From Phenylobacterium sp. Root700 (GTDB lineage Bacteria > Pseudomonadota > Alphaproteobacteria > Caulobacterales > Caulobacteraceae): a stretch of 64,000 nt of DNA. Positions 21,510 to 29,634 of this stretch are shown here, in pieces. Numbering within the stretch: position 1 is the stretch's first letter; each line of letters opens with the position of its first letter. The DNA is taken from assembly GCF_001429025.1 (NCBI RefSeq), contig NZ_LMHT01000022.1, positions 421,861-485,860 on the forward strand. Direction: 5' to 3'. The notes under the pieces were generated by a model. The model was not told the DNA's origin. It was given only the letters and a program-made list of their open reading frames with translations, and made no database searches. Both the position numbers and the translations under genes were made by a program.

Positions 21510-23459
21510 CTAGGCCGGCTGCAAGCCCGCCAGGAACCCCTGCTTGGTGATGGTGATCCGCTCGTCGCCCAGGTCACGTAGGCAGTCCTTCTCGCTAAGC
21601 GTCGCGAAGGCGGCGTCCAGCCGGGCGGGCTCGAAGCCGCGCGCGATCCCAGCGTCACGGACCGGCGCGCGCGACATCGCCTCGCCCGGCCAGATGTCCA
21701 TTTCCCGCAAGGTCGCCAGCACCGCGCGCTCGGCGTCATCGAGGATCAGCAGCCTCGGCCCGGCGGGGGTCAACTCCCCCGTGGCGGTCTGATCGACGCC
21801 TGCGGGCGGTCCCTCGGGCTCCAGCATGCCGCGGGCGATCTGCTCCTCTCCCATCACCACGCGGTCGGCGCCATGGGCGATCAGGTGCGCGGCTTCAGTG
21901 TCGGAGTGGGCCCGGGCGACGATCTCCAGTCCGGGATTGGCCTTGCGGGCCTTGTCGACCACGCCCCCGCCTTCGAAGCCGTCCGCCACGGCGACGAACA
22001 TCCGCACCGCGCGCTCGACACCTGCAGCCTCCAAGACCCTGGGGTCGGTCGCCGTGCCGATGATCGTCTCATAGCCGTGATTGCGGGCTCTCAGCCCCAT
22101 CTCCGTCTCGGTCTCGACCAGGACGAAGGGATAGGCCTCGGCCCTCAGCCCCGCCGCGACCACCTCGCCCACCCGGCCGTAGCCGACCAGGATCGTGTGC
22201 CCGCCCAGATGGGTCGGTGAGAGATCGTTGGCGGGTTCCGGGTCGGGCGTCGGAACCGCGGGCGCCGGTTGGGCGCGCGGCGTGCGCGTCGCCAGGCCGA
22301 AGATGAACGGGTTCAGCATGATCGAGATGATCGCGCCGGCCAGGATCAGGTCGCGGCCGTCCTTGGGCAGGATCTCCAGGTCAACGCCCATGGTCGCCAG
22401 GATGAACGAGAACTCCCCGATCTGCGCCAGGCTGGCGGCCACCGTGACGGCGGTGGTGTTGGAGCGTCCGAAAGCCTTGATGATCGCCAGCGCGGCCAGC
22501 GACTTGCCGATGATGATGATGCCCAGCACCGCCAGCACCGTCCACGGATGGGCCAGCACCACGAACGGGTTGAACAGCATCCCCACCGAGACGAAGAACA
22601 GCACGGCGAAGGCGTCGCGCAACGGCAAGGTCTCCTCGGCCGCGCGCTGGCTGAGCTCGGATTCGGCCAGGATCATGCCGGCGAAGAAGGCCCCGAGCGC
22701 GAACGAGACGCCAAACAGCATCGCCGCCCCGAACGCCACGCCGAGCGCGATCGCCAGCACCGCCAGCCGGAACAACTCGCGCGATCCGGTGTGGGCCACA
22801 TAGTGCAGCAGCCAAGGCACGACCCGCCGCCCGACGATCAGCATGAAAGCGACGAAGCCGCCGACCTTCAGCAGCGTGATCCCCAAGGGCATGACCCAAG
22901 CGGTGAGCGGATCGGCCGCGCCGTCGCCGGCCTTCATCGCCCCGGCCAGGGCCGGCAGCAGCACCAGGGCCAGGACCATTGCCAGGTCCTCGACGATCAG
23001 CCAGCCGACCGCGATCTTGCCCCGGTCGGTCTGGATCAGCCGTCGCTCCTGCAAGGCGCGCAGCAGCACCACCGTCGAGGCCACCGAGAGCGCCAGGCCG
23101 AACACCAGGCCCGAGATCAGCGGCCAGCCCAGCAGGGTGGCGAGCCCGATGCCGAGCAGGGTGGCGACCGCCATCTGCCCCAGGGCGCCTGGCACGGCGA
23201 TCTTCCGAACCGCCAGCAGATCCTTGAGCGAGAAATGCAGCCCGACCCCGAACATCAGCAGGATCACGCCGATCTCGGCCAGTTCGTTGGCGATCTTCTG
23301 GTCGGCCACATAGCCCGGCGTGAACGGCCCGACGAGCACCCCCGCCAGCAGATACCCCACCAAGGGCGACAACCGCAGGCGCTGGGCGAGCGCGCCCAGG
23401 GCGAAAGCGGCCACGAGGCCCGCAACGATGGTGGCGATCAGCGGCGTGTGGTGGGGCAT
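21510..23459 (-). CDS. ybaL: YbaL-type monovalent cation:proton antiporter with TrkA-N domain
   Basis: A 649-residue CPA2-family antiporter. About twelve membrane helices make up residues 1-390 (typical pieces: LSPLVGYLLAGVLVGPFTPG and FGVSFALGAFFAGMILAESE). A Pro-rich linker and a cytoplasmic Rossmann RCK domain follow (HTILVGYGRVGEVVAAGL, about 420 onward), then a short C-terminal extension. It probably exports K+ or another cation in exchange for protons under nucleotide control. It is divergent from a small XRE regulator gene, which could be its regulator, though this is not shown. Confidence 0.88.
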   Translation of the reverse strand: MPHHTPLIATIVAGLVAAFALGALAQRLRLSPLVGYLLAGVLVGPFTPGYVADQKIANELAEIGVILLMFGVGLHFSLKDLLAVRKIAVPGALGQMAVATLLGIGLATLLGWPLISGLVFGLALSVASTVVLLRALQERRLIQTDRGKIAVGWLIVEDLAMVLALVLLPALAGAMKAGDGAADPLTAWVMPLGITLLKVGGFVAFMLIVGRRVVPWLLHYVAHTGSRELFRLAVLAIALGVAFGAAMLFGVSFALGAFFAGMILAESELSQRAAEETLPLRDAFAVLFFVSVGMLFNPFVVLAHPWTVLAVLGIIIIGKSLAALAIIKAFGRSNTTAVTVAASLAQIGEFSFILATMGVDLEILPKDGRDLILAGAIISIMLNPFIFGLATRTPRAQPAPAVPTPDPEPANDLSPTHLGGHTILVGYGRVGEVVAAGLRAEAYPFVLVETETEMGLRARNHGYETIIGTATDPRVLEAAGVERAVRMFVAVADGFEGGGVVDKARKANPGLEIVARAHSDTEAAHLIAHGADRVVMGEEQIARGMLEPEGPPAGVDQTATGELTPAGPRLLILDDAERAVLATLREMDIWPGEAMSRAPVRDAGIARGFEPARLDAAFATLSEKDCLRDLGDERITITKQGFLAGLQPA

Positions 23460-23525
23460 GGGCCTCCGGAAACTTGAGTGTGGGACCTCTTGAATTTGGG
23501 ACGATGTGGGCGCAGATCAACCAAA

Positions 23526-23786
23526 ATGGCTGAAATCTCCGGACACAACGACGTCATCCAGCCCTGCCAGTGCCGGGCCGCGCGCGGCCTGCTGGACTGG
23601 ACGCAGGATCACCTGGCTCATGCGGCCGGCGTCTCGCGCAGCACGATCCGCGATTTCGAGAGCGGCCGGCACGCTCTGCAGCGCTCCACCGCCAAACTGA
23701 TCGAGACGGCGTTGGACGAGGCCGGCGTCGTCCTGCTGAACGCCGAGGCCGAGGGTTTCGGCGTCAGGCTTGCCGCGGCGCGGTGA
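23526..23786 (+). CDS. Small XRE-family helix-turn-helix regulator
   Basis: An 86-residue protein. The start is set at 23526 because translation from upstream starts lacks homologous character. The HTH core is RAARGLLDWTQDHLAHAAG with the recognition part VSRSTIRDFESGRH, then NAEAEGFGVRL at the end. This arrangement is common in short alphaproteobacterial XRE proteins. It is divergent from ybaL with a 66-bp gap, and its last 23 bases overlap the end of the convergent PAP2 gene. Confidence 0.8.
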   Translation: MAEISGHNDVIQPCQCRAARGLLDWTQDHLAHAAGVSRSTIRDFESGRHALQRSTAKLIETALDEAGVVLLNAEAEGFGVRLAAAR

Positions 23787-24450
23787 AGACCAGGGCCATC
23801 CAGGCCGCCAGCGCCCAACTCGACCCCAGGGCCCACCCGGCCAGGACGTCGGTTGGCCAGTGAACCCCTAGATAGACGCGGCTGACGCCCACCGCGAGGA
23901 CGCCGCTGATGGCCAGGCCATAGACCAGCGCCTTGGTCCGCCGCCGCGGCTCCACGCTCGCCACCACCGTGGCCAGGGTCAGGAAGGTCGCCGCCGCCGC
24001 CGTCGAGTGGCCGCTGGGGAAGCTCTGGGAATAGACGATGCTGCCATGGGCCACGATCATCGGCCGGTCGCGATCATAGAACGCCTTCAGGATCTCGCTG
24101 GAAGCGTAGGCCAGCACCACCGTCGTCGCGAAGATCAGCGCCTCGCGCCCGCGTCGGTGGAAAACCAGCAGCAGGGTCGCGGCGATGGTCACGATGGTCA
24201 GCACCGTGAAGCCGCCCAGCGCGGTGATGTCGCGCATCGATTCCTCGAACCACCGCGGCCCGATCGGATCGGAAGGATCGCTCGGCATCCGGAACGCGAG
24301 CAGAAGCCGCCGGTCGAGGGCCGCGGTTTCCCCCTCGGCGACCTCGCCCGCGATGGTGAGGAACAGCGACGGGACGCCGACCAGGGCGACGAGCAGCACC
24401 AGGGTTCGCGTCTCAAGCTTGCCCAGCAGGGACTTCAGGCGTTCGATCAT
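23764..24450 (-). CDS. PAP2-family membrane phosphatase
   Basis: A 228-residue integral membrane phosphatase. The start at 24450 (MIERLKSLLG) is preferred because the longer frame upstream is low-complexity and would overlap the divergent neighbour. The three phosphatase motifs are intact: KAFYDRDRP, FPSGHS and SRVYLGVHWPTD. Such enzymes dephosphorylate undecaprenyl pyrophosphate or phosphatidic-acid-like lipids at the periplasmic face. It converges with the XRE gene (23-bp overlap) and is divergent from the EamA-like transporter gene. Confidence 0.88.
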   Translation of the reverse strand: MIERLKSLLGKLETRTLVLLVALVGVPSLFLTIAGEVAEGETAALDRRLLLAFRMPSDPSDPIGPRWFEESMRDITALGGFTVLTIVTIAATLLLVFHRRGREALIFATTVVLAYASSEILKAFYDRDRPMIVAHGSIVYSQSFPSGHSTAAAATFLTLATVVASVEPRRRTKALVYGLAISGVLAVGVSRVYLGVHWPTDVLAGWALGSSWALAAWMALVFTAPRQA

Positions 24451-24501
24451 CGCGCCGGCGACTCGCGATCTGCGGCGCCAAGGCTGACGGGGACGGACCG
24501 A

Positions 24502-24939
24502 ATGAAGACCATGCTCTCTTCCTGGCAGATGTGGGCGCTGTTGTCGGCGGGGTTCGCGGCCCTCACCGCCGTTTTCGCCAAGGTCGGCGTGGACAATATC
24601 AACTCCGACTACGCCACCCTGATCCGCACCATCGTGATTTTGGGAGTCGCCGCGCTGATTGTCACCGCCACCGGCCAATGGCAGGCGCCGGGCGCGGTCA
24701 GCTCGCGGACCTATCTGTTCCTGGTGCTGTCGGGCCTGGCCACCGGCGCGTCCTGGCTCTGCTATTTCCGCGCGCTCAAGCTCGGCGACGCGGCGCGGGT
24801 CGCACCCCTGGACAAGCTTAGCGTCGTCCTGGTCGCGGTGATCAGCGTGGTCTTCCTGGGAGAGCGGTTGTCGGGGGCCAACTGGGCCGGCGTCGGGCTG
24901 ATCGCGGCTGGCGCCGTGCTGGTCGCGTGGCGCGGTTGA
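24502..24939 (+). CDS. Single-repeat EamA/DMT-type small transporter
   Basis: A 145-residue protein with about five membrane helices, equivalent to one EamA repeat. Pieces such as SSWQMWALLSAGFAALTAVFAK and LDKLSVVLVAVISVVFLGERL match the drug/metabolite transporter superfamily. Single-repeat members probably act as dimers. The substrate is unknown. It starts 51 bp from the divergent PAP2 gene and is followed by a NUDIX gene on the same strand. Confidence 0.8.
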   Translation: MKTMLSSWQMWALLSAGFAALTAVFAKVGVDNINSDYATLIRTIVILGVAALIVTATGQWQAPGAVSSRTYLFLVLSGLATGASWLCYFRALKLGDAARVAPLDKLSVVLVAVISVVFLGERLSGANWAGVGLIAAGAVLVAWRG

Positions 24940-24987
24940 CGTAAGGGCGGTGTTCCCAGGGCCTGAGTCGGCTCATACAGTTGTTTC

Positions 24988-25698
24988 ATGAGCAATGTCG
25001 AAACAGTCCGGCGGCCGGAGGGCGGTCGCCTCCGCGCTGACGGAACCCGCGCCGTCCGCCCGCGTAACGCCGCCACCCTGATCATCGTCCGCCGCGACCG
25101 CAGCACGCCGCAGGTGCTGATGGGCAAGCGTCACAGCGGCCATGATTTCATGCCGAACCTCTGGGTCTTCCCGGGCGGGCGCATCGACCGCAGCGATTTC
25201 CGCGCGCCCTTCGCCACCGACCTGCGGCCCGAGGTGGCGGCGAAGTTCGAAGCCCATATCCCCATGACCCGTGGCCGCGCCCTGGCGCTGACCGCCATCC
25301 GCGAAACCTACGAAGAGGCCGGCCTGCTGCTCGCCAAGCCGGTTCCGGCGCGCCCGGTGGCGGGACCCTGGCGGGAATTCCTGGCCCATGGCGCCGCGCC
25401 CGACCTGGCGGCCCTGGAGATCGTCGCCCGCGCCGTCACGCCGGCCGCCCTCGCCAAGCGCTTCGACACCTGGTTCCTGATGGCGAAGGCCGAGCATCTG
25501 ATCAGCCTGGAGCGCCAGCCGGACTGCGGCGAGTTGGAGGAGATCGCCTGGGTCGACTTCGACGAGGCCATCGCCCTGCCCCTGCCCTCCGTCACCCGCA
25601 CCGTGATCGGCGAGGCTATCCAGCGGCTGGAAGACCCCAGTCGTCCGCAGCCCTTCATGCGCTTCACGACAGGCGCTCCCCGCTTGAGCCACCTGTAG
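24988..25698 (+). CDS. NUDIX hydrolase
   Basis: A 236-residue NUDIX enzyme. The core begins ATLIIVRRD and has PNLWVFPGGRID before the NUDIX helix RALALTAIRETYEEAGLLL. The insertion between the Gly-Gly strand and the REx2EE helix resembles the NUDT7/NUDT19 group, whose members hydrolyse CoA esters or related diphosphates. The exact substrate is not predictable here. A Fur-like palindrome lies about 20 bp after its stop and belongs to the next operon. Confidence 0.85.
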   Translation: MSNVETVRRPEGGRLRADGTRAVRPRNAATLIIVRRDRSTPQVLMGKRHSGHDFMPNLWVFPGGRIDRSDFRAPFATDLRPEVAAKFEAHIPMTRGRALALTAIRETYEEAGLLLAKPVPARPVAGPWREFLAHGAAPDLAALEIVARAVTPAALAKRFDTWFLMAKAEHLISLERQPDCGELEEIAWVDFDEAIALPLPSVTRTVIGEAIQRLEDPSRPQPFMRFTTGAPRLSHL

Positions 25699-25718
25699 AG
25701 CCCGTCGCGCATTTCAGC

Positions 25719-25733
25719 TGCGAATTATTCGCA
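25719..25733. promoter_or_regulatory. Fur-type operator, perfect 7-1-7 palindrome
   Basis: TGCGAATTATTCGCA is a perfect palindrome around a central T. It has the 7-1-7 layout and ATT/AAT core of Fur boxes (E. coli TGATAATNATTATCA). It lies 70 bp before the PepSY gene in an AT-rich pocket of an otherwise GC-rich region. Control by Fur or a related metal regulator is inferred. Confidence 0.65.
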
Positions 25734-25764
25734 ACAAGCTTGCGCTTGGCCGCCCCCGTTGTTA

Positions 25765-25784
25765 GTGCGAACCATTATTAGCAC
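25765..25784. promoter_or_regulatory. Second, imperfect Fur-like site
   Basis: GTGCGAACCATTATTAGCAC has matching GTGC/GCAC ends, and its right half (ATTATTAGCA) resembles the upstream palindrome. It lies 18 bp before the PepSY start, where a repressor would block transcription or initiation. Confidence 0.45.
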
Positions 25785-25802
25785 CTCCGGGGGAATGGGA
25801 TC

Positions 25803-26492
25803 TTGTCGGCTTCTGAGCTTGTGGGCGCCAAACCGGTCATCGACGAGGCCCAGGTCTTGGCCAAGGCGCAGGCCAAGCGCGCGGCCCAGCGCCGCGCCGC
25901 GCTCATGCGCCAGATGGTGCAATGGCATTGGATCAGCGCCGCCATCTGCCTGATCGGCATGCTGCTGTTCGCCGTCACCGGCATCACGCTCAACCACGCC
26001 GGCGCCATCGAGACCAAGCCCCAGACGGTCGAGATCGAGGGCCGACTTCCGCCCGAACTGATGGCCGTCGCCAAAACCGCCCAGACTTCCAAGGCCGCCT
26101 TGCCCGACGAGATCCGCGTCTGGCTGGCCAAGGACCTCGACGTAAAGGCCCCGAAGGGCGCGGCGGTCGAGTGGACTGACGACGAGGGCTATGTCGCCCT
26201 ACCTCGTCCCGGCGGCGACGGCTGGGTCACCTTCGACGCCGCGTCCGGCGACGTGCTGGCCGAGCGCACCGACCGCGGCGCGATCGCCTACCTCAACGAC
26301 CTGCACAAGGGGCGCAACTCCGGCGCGGTCTGGAGCCTGTTCCTCGACGTCTTCGCCGTCGGCTGCGTGGTCTTCTGCCTGACCGGCCTGGTGCTGCTGC
26401 AACTGCATTCCAAGGCCCGCAAGATCACCTGGCCGCTAGTTGGCCTGGGTCTCGCCGTGCCTCTGATCCTCGTCCTCCTCTTCATCCATTGA
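25803..26492 (+). CDS. PepSY-associated membrane protein
   Basis: A 229-residue protein with a TTG start (25803), the best placed in-frame start after GGGGGA. It has a charged cytoplasmic N-terminus, a first helix at about 44-63 next to His42 and His65, a periplasmic PepSY-like domain, and two C-terminal helices (about 180-200 and 205-228). The LNDLHKGRNSGAVW loop is characteristic of PepSY_TM proteins, which are thought to move electrons across the inner membrane, often to ferric or other metal substrates. It is first in an operon with DUF2271, DUF4198 and ApbE genes and overlaps the region before the DUF2271 gene. Confidence 0.8.
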   Translation: MSASELVGAKPVIDEAQVLAKAQAKRAAQRRAALMRQMVQWHWISAAICLIGMLLFAVTGITLNHAGAIETKPQTVEIEGRLPPELMAVAKTAQTSKAALPDEIRVWLAKDLDVKAPKGAAVEWTDDEGYVALPRPGGDGWVTFDAASGDVLAERTDRGAIAYLNDLHKGRNSGAVWSLFLDVFAVGCVVFCLTGLVLLQLHSKARKITWPLVGLGLAVPLILVLLFIH

Positions 26493-26503
26493 CCGGAGCC
26501 TCC

Positions 26504-27004
26504 ATGCGCCTGCCCGTCTACACCGCCGCTCTGACCGGCCTGATGGCGAGCCCCGCCCTGGCGGCGGACCTGGAGCTCAGCCTGGAGATCCCTCGGCTGA
26601 CGGTGGCCGAGTATCACCGGCCCTACGTCTCGGTCTGGATCGAGAACCCCGACAAGACCGCCGTGAAGACCCTGGCCGTCTGGTACAACGTCAAGCTGAA
26701 GAACAACGAAGGCCAGAAGTGGCTGAAGGACATGCGCCAGTGGTGGCGCCGGGCCGGCCGCGACATGAGCCTGCCGGCCGACGGCGTCAGCGCCGCGACC
26801 CGCGCGCCCGGCAAGCACCAGGTGGTGTTCAAGCCCGGCGCCCTGCCCGCCGGCCAGTATAACCTCGTCGTCGAGGCCGCCCGTGAAGTCGGCGGCGTCG
26901 AGGTGCTTCGCGCACCGTTCCAATGGCCGCCCAAGGCCCGCGTCTCCTCCTCGGCGAAGGGTGCCAGCGAGCTCGGCGCCATGAGCGTCACCGTCAAGCC
27001 GTGA
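26504..27004 (+). CDS. DUF2271 exported protein, candidate flavinylation target
   Basis: A 166-residue exported protein; the start at 26504 follows GGAG. The signal peptide is residues 1-20 (SPALA cleavage). The mature domain is beta-rich, with VSVWIENPDKTAVKTLAVWYN typical of DUF2271. Residues 93-99 read DGVSAAT, close to the D-x-x-(S/T)-G-A-T sequence where ApbE attaches FMN to threonine. With an apbE gene three positions downstream, covalent flavinylation of Thr99 is a reasonable guess but is not shown. Confidence 0.8.
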   Translation: MRLPVYTAALTGLMASPALAADLELSLEIPRLTVAEYHRPYVSVWIENPDKTAVKTLAVWYNVKLKNNEGQKWLKDMRQWWRRAGRDMSLPADGVSAATRAPGKHQVVFKPGALPAGQYNLVVEAAREVGGVEVLRAPFQWPPKARVSSSAKGASELGAMSVTVKP

Positions 27005-27024
27005 ACCCTAGAAGGATCCATCAG

Positions 27025-27843
27025 ATGATCTCGCTTCGTCGCGGCGCCATCGCCGCCGTCTCCCTCATGGCCGTGCTGGCCGTTCCGGTCGCCGCCAACG
27101 CCCACCGCCAATGGCTGCTGCCCTCGGCCACGGTGCTGTCGGGCAATGATCCCTGGATCACGGTCGACGCCGCCGTCTCCAACGACCTGTTCTACTTCGA
27201 CCACATGCCGATGCGCCTGGACGGCATCACGGTCATGGGCCCCGACGGCTCCAAGGGCGAAATCAAGAACGGCGCGACCGGCAAGTACCGCAGCACCTTC
27301 GACGTCCAACTCGACAAGCCTGGCACCTACAAGATCGCCAATGTCAGCGACGGCCTGATGGCGTCCTACAAGCTGAACGGCGAAGCCAAGCGCTGGCGCG
27401 GCCCGCTCGCCGACCTGGCGACCGCCATCCCCAAGGACGCCACCGAGGTGAAGCTGACCCAGTCGCAGCGCCGGCTGGAAATCTTCGCCACCCGCGGCAG
27501 CCCGACCAAGGAGGTCCTGAAGGTCACCGGCCAGGGCCTCGAGCTGGAGCCCGTCACCCACCCTAACGACCTCGTGTCGGGCGAGGCCGCGACCTTCAAG
27601 CTGCTGCTGGACGGCAAGCCGGCCGCGGGCGTCGAGGTCGAGGTCGTGCCGGGCGGCAATCGCTATCGCAACGGCACCGGCGAGATGAAGTTGACCACCG
27701 ACGCGCAGGGCGCCTTCACCATCACCTGGCCGAACCCGGGCATGTACTGGCTGGAAGCCTCGGTTCGCGGCGGCAAGGCCACCGTGCCCAACGCCGAGCG
27801 CAACGCCTCCTATGTGACGACGCTGGAAGTTCTCCCGGACTAG
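27025..27843 (+). CDS. DUF4198 periplasmic protein
   Basis: A 272-residue exported protein, start at 27025 after AAGGA. The signal peptide (1-26) ends VAANA, and the mature chain starts with the DUF4198 hallmark HRQWLLPSATVLSG. The remainder is predicted beta sandwich, with a second carboxypeptidase-regulatory-like domain near the end (LLLDGKPAAGVEVEVVPGG). DUF4198 proteins are commonly found with TonB receptors, PepSY proteins and metal uptake genes. The likely role is periplasmic metal binding or delivery; this is inference. Confidence 0.85.
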   Translation: MISLRRGAIAAVSLMAVLAVPVAANAHRQWLLPSATVLSGNDPWITVDAAVSNDLFYFDHMPMRLDGITVMGPDGSKGEIKNGATGKYRSTFDVQLDKPGTYKIANVSDGLMASYKLNGEAKRWRGPLADLATAIPKDATEVKLTQSQRRLEIFATRGSPTKEVLKVTGQGLELEPVTHPNDLVSGEAATFKLLLDGKPAAGVEVEVVPGGNRYRNGTGEMKLTTDAQGAFTITWPNPGMYWLEASVRGGKATVPNAERNASYVTTLEVLPD

Positions 27844-27854
27844 GCCCGCGCCTG

Positions 27855-28850
27855 ATGAATCGCGTCGCGGTTCCCCTCGACCTCTCGCCGCCGGCCGCAA
27901 GGCCGCGCGGCGGAGTCATGATCGAACTCGGCGGCCCGACCATGGGCGTCGCCTGGAGCGCCAAGGCCCTCGCCCCGGTCGGCTTCGACGCCGCCGCGGC
28001 CGAGGCGGCGATACAGACCCTGCTCAACCGGCTCGTCGCGCAGATGAGCCCGTGGGAGCCGCAATCGGACATCAGCCGGTTCAACCGCGCGCCGGCCGGC
28101 GCATGGATGGACATGGCCCCGGCCTTCCACCACGTGCTCAGCGGCGCGCTGCGCTGGGCGCAAGCCAGCGACGGGGCTTTCGACCCCACGGCGGGGCGAC
28201 TGGTCGACCTGTGGGGCTTTGGCCCTGCGGGGGCCGTGGAGGCCCCGCCAGCGCCCGCCGCGATCGAGGCCGCCCTTGCGGCCGGCGGATGGGACAGACT
28301 GGCCCTGGAGGGCTCCAGGGCCTTCCAGCCGGGCGGGCTGGAGCTGGACTTCTCCGGCATCGCCAAAGGCTTCGGCGTCGACGAGGTGTCGCGGGCGCTC
28401 AGCGCCATGGGCCTGCCCGACCACCTGGTCGAGATCGGCGGCGAGTTGCGCGGCCAGGGCGTCAAGCCAGGCGGCGAGCCTTGGTGGGTGGAGATCGCCG
28501 CTCCGCCCGGATCGGCCCTGCCCGGCGGCCCCATCCTGCTGGCGCTACACGGGCTCTCCATCGCCACATCGGGGGACTACCGGCGCTTCCTTGAGCATGA
28601 CGGCCGCCGCTACGCCCACACCCTCGATCCCCGACTCGGCCGACCGATCGACAACGGCGTGCGCTCGGTCAGCGTGATTCACGGGACCTGCATGGACGCC
28701 GACGCACTCAGCACCGCCCTAAGCGTGCTGGGGCCGGTAGCGGGGCCGGAATTCGCCGAAAAACACGGCCTGGCGGCCTATTTCCTGGTGGACGACGGGG
28801 ACGATTTACGCGAAATGCCCTCCTCGAAGTTCGAAGCCATGCTCGGCTGA
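27855..28850 (+). CDS. apbE: FAD:protein FMN transferase ApbE
   Basis: A 331-residue ApbE, which attaches FMN from FAD to a threonine of partner proteins. Conserved parts are GGPTMGVAWSAKA, SDISRFNR, the DFSGIAKGFGVDEV segment, VEIGGELRGQG, TSGDYRRF with YAHTLDPRLGRP, and the metal site DADALSTAL. Most ApbE proteins are exported lipoproteins. This one has no signal peptide from any plausible start, so it may act in the cytoplasm before export of its target. It is last in the Fur-box-preceded operon. Confidence 0.9.
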   Translation: MNRVAVPLDLSPPAARPRGGVMIELGGPTMGVAWSAKALAPVGFDAAAAEAAIQTLLNRLVAQMSPWEPQSDISRFNRAPAGAWMDMAPAFHHVLSGALRWAQASDGAFDPTAGRLVDLWGFGPAGAVEAPPAPAAIEAALAAGGWDRLALEGSRAFQPGGLELDFSGIAKGFGVDEVSRALSAMGLPDHLVEIGGELRGQGVKPGGEPWWVEIAAPPGSALPGGPILLALHGLSIATSGDYRRFLEHDGRRYAHTLDPRLGRPIDNGVRSVSVIHGTCMDADALSTALSVLGPVAGPEFAEKHGLAAYFLVDDGDDLREMPSSKFEAMLG

Positions 28851-28884
28851 GACATCACCCCATGCGGCAATTTCCCGACCCGGA

Positions 28885-28912
28885 TTGACTTTGGGTTCGG
28901 GATTCGTATTGT
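28885..28912 (+). promoter_or_regulatory. Likely housekeeping promoter for rpmG
   Basis: TTGACT (28885-28890), a 16-bp spacer and TATTGT (28907-28912) resemble a -35/-10 pair. The position 53 bp before rpmG is suitable. Confidence 0.45.
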
Positions 28913-28964
28913 CCGCCGCTCTTTCGAACACCTGCCGGTCAAGCCGGCCCCGCGAGGACCGACC

Positions 28965-29132
28965 ATGGCGAAGCCCGCCTCCATCAAGATCCGTCTGAAT
29001 TCGTCGGCGGACACCGGCTACTTCTACGTGACCAAGAAGAACGCCCGCACCAAGACTGAAAAGCTGGTGATGATGAAGTACGACCCCGTGGTCCGTAAGC
29101 ACGTTGAATTCAAAGAAGGCAAGATTAAGTAG
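28965..29132 (+). CDS. rpmG: 50S ribosomal protein L33
   Basis: A 55-residue L33 with [20 protein letters not shown] at the start and [19 protein letters not shown] near the end. It lacks the CxxC zinc-binding pairs, so it is the zinc-independent (C-minus) form. A hairpin and a strong terminator follow. It is monocistronic. Confidence 0.95.
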   Translation: MAKPASIKIRLNSSADTGYFYVTKKNARTKTEKLVMMKYDPVVRKHVEFKEGKIK

Positions 29133-29161
29133 TCTTCTTTCAGACTCTCCAGTCTGTGAAG

Positions 29162-29188
29162 CGCCCGGCCGTCTGGCCGGGCGTTTTT
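29162..29188 (+). terminator. Rho-independent terminator of rpmG
   Basis: Stem CGCCCGGCC / GGCCGGGCG (29162-29170 with 29175-29183) followed by TTTTT. A smaller hairpin CAGACT/AGTCTG precedes it at 29141-29156. Confidence 0.9.
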
Positions 29189-29193
29189 CGTTG

Positions 29194-29562
29194 TCAGAAT
29201 CGCCGCGACTTCCCCAGCAGGGAAAGCCCAAGGCCGACAACGGTTATGCCGAACATCAGGCCGATGATCAGCGTCAGGCGCTGCTCGCGGGCGCTGACCT
29301 CGGCTCCGGCCTTCATCGCATCGCCGTAGTGGCCGAAGAACGACATCCAGAACATCGCGCAGGCAAAGCCCCATCCGGCGGTCAGCCACCGCTCGACAGG
29401 CCTGCGCAGCGCCAGCAAGCCGCCCGCCACCAGCAGGGCCGCGGCGACATAGTCGACCACCCAGAACGGCCACCACTGCCAGTCGCCCCAGTTGCGGACC
29501 GCCTCCAGCACGCCGAGAATCAGCCCGAAGGCGATGGCCAGCCACGCCGAAATCTTGATCAT
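29194..29562 (-). CDS. Small integral membrane protein of unknown function
   Basis: A 122-residue protein with about four hydrophobic helices, beginning MIKISAWLAIAFGLILGVLEAV and ending GLMFGITVVGLGLSLLGK. Rich in Trp. GGGAGGATCGGG lies just ahead of the ATG. It converges on the rpmG terminator and shares no obvious operon with the GNAT gene 72 bp upstream. No family is recognised. Confidence 0.7.
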   Translation of the reverse strand: MIKISAWLAIAFGLILGVLEAVRNWGDWQWWPFWVVDYVAAALLVAGGLLALRRPVERWLTAGWGFACAMFWMSFFGHYGDAMKAGAEVSAREQRLTLIIGLMFGITVVGLGLSLLGKSRRF

Positions 29563-29634
29563 CCCGATCCTCCCCGATCTTTGGGGCCAAGCTTGGCCTT
29601 GATGGATCGATATTGGAAGAGAGCAGCCGGCCGG

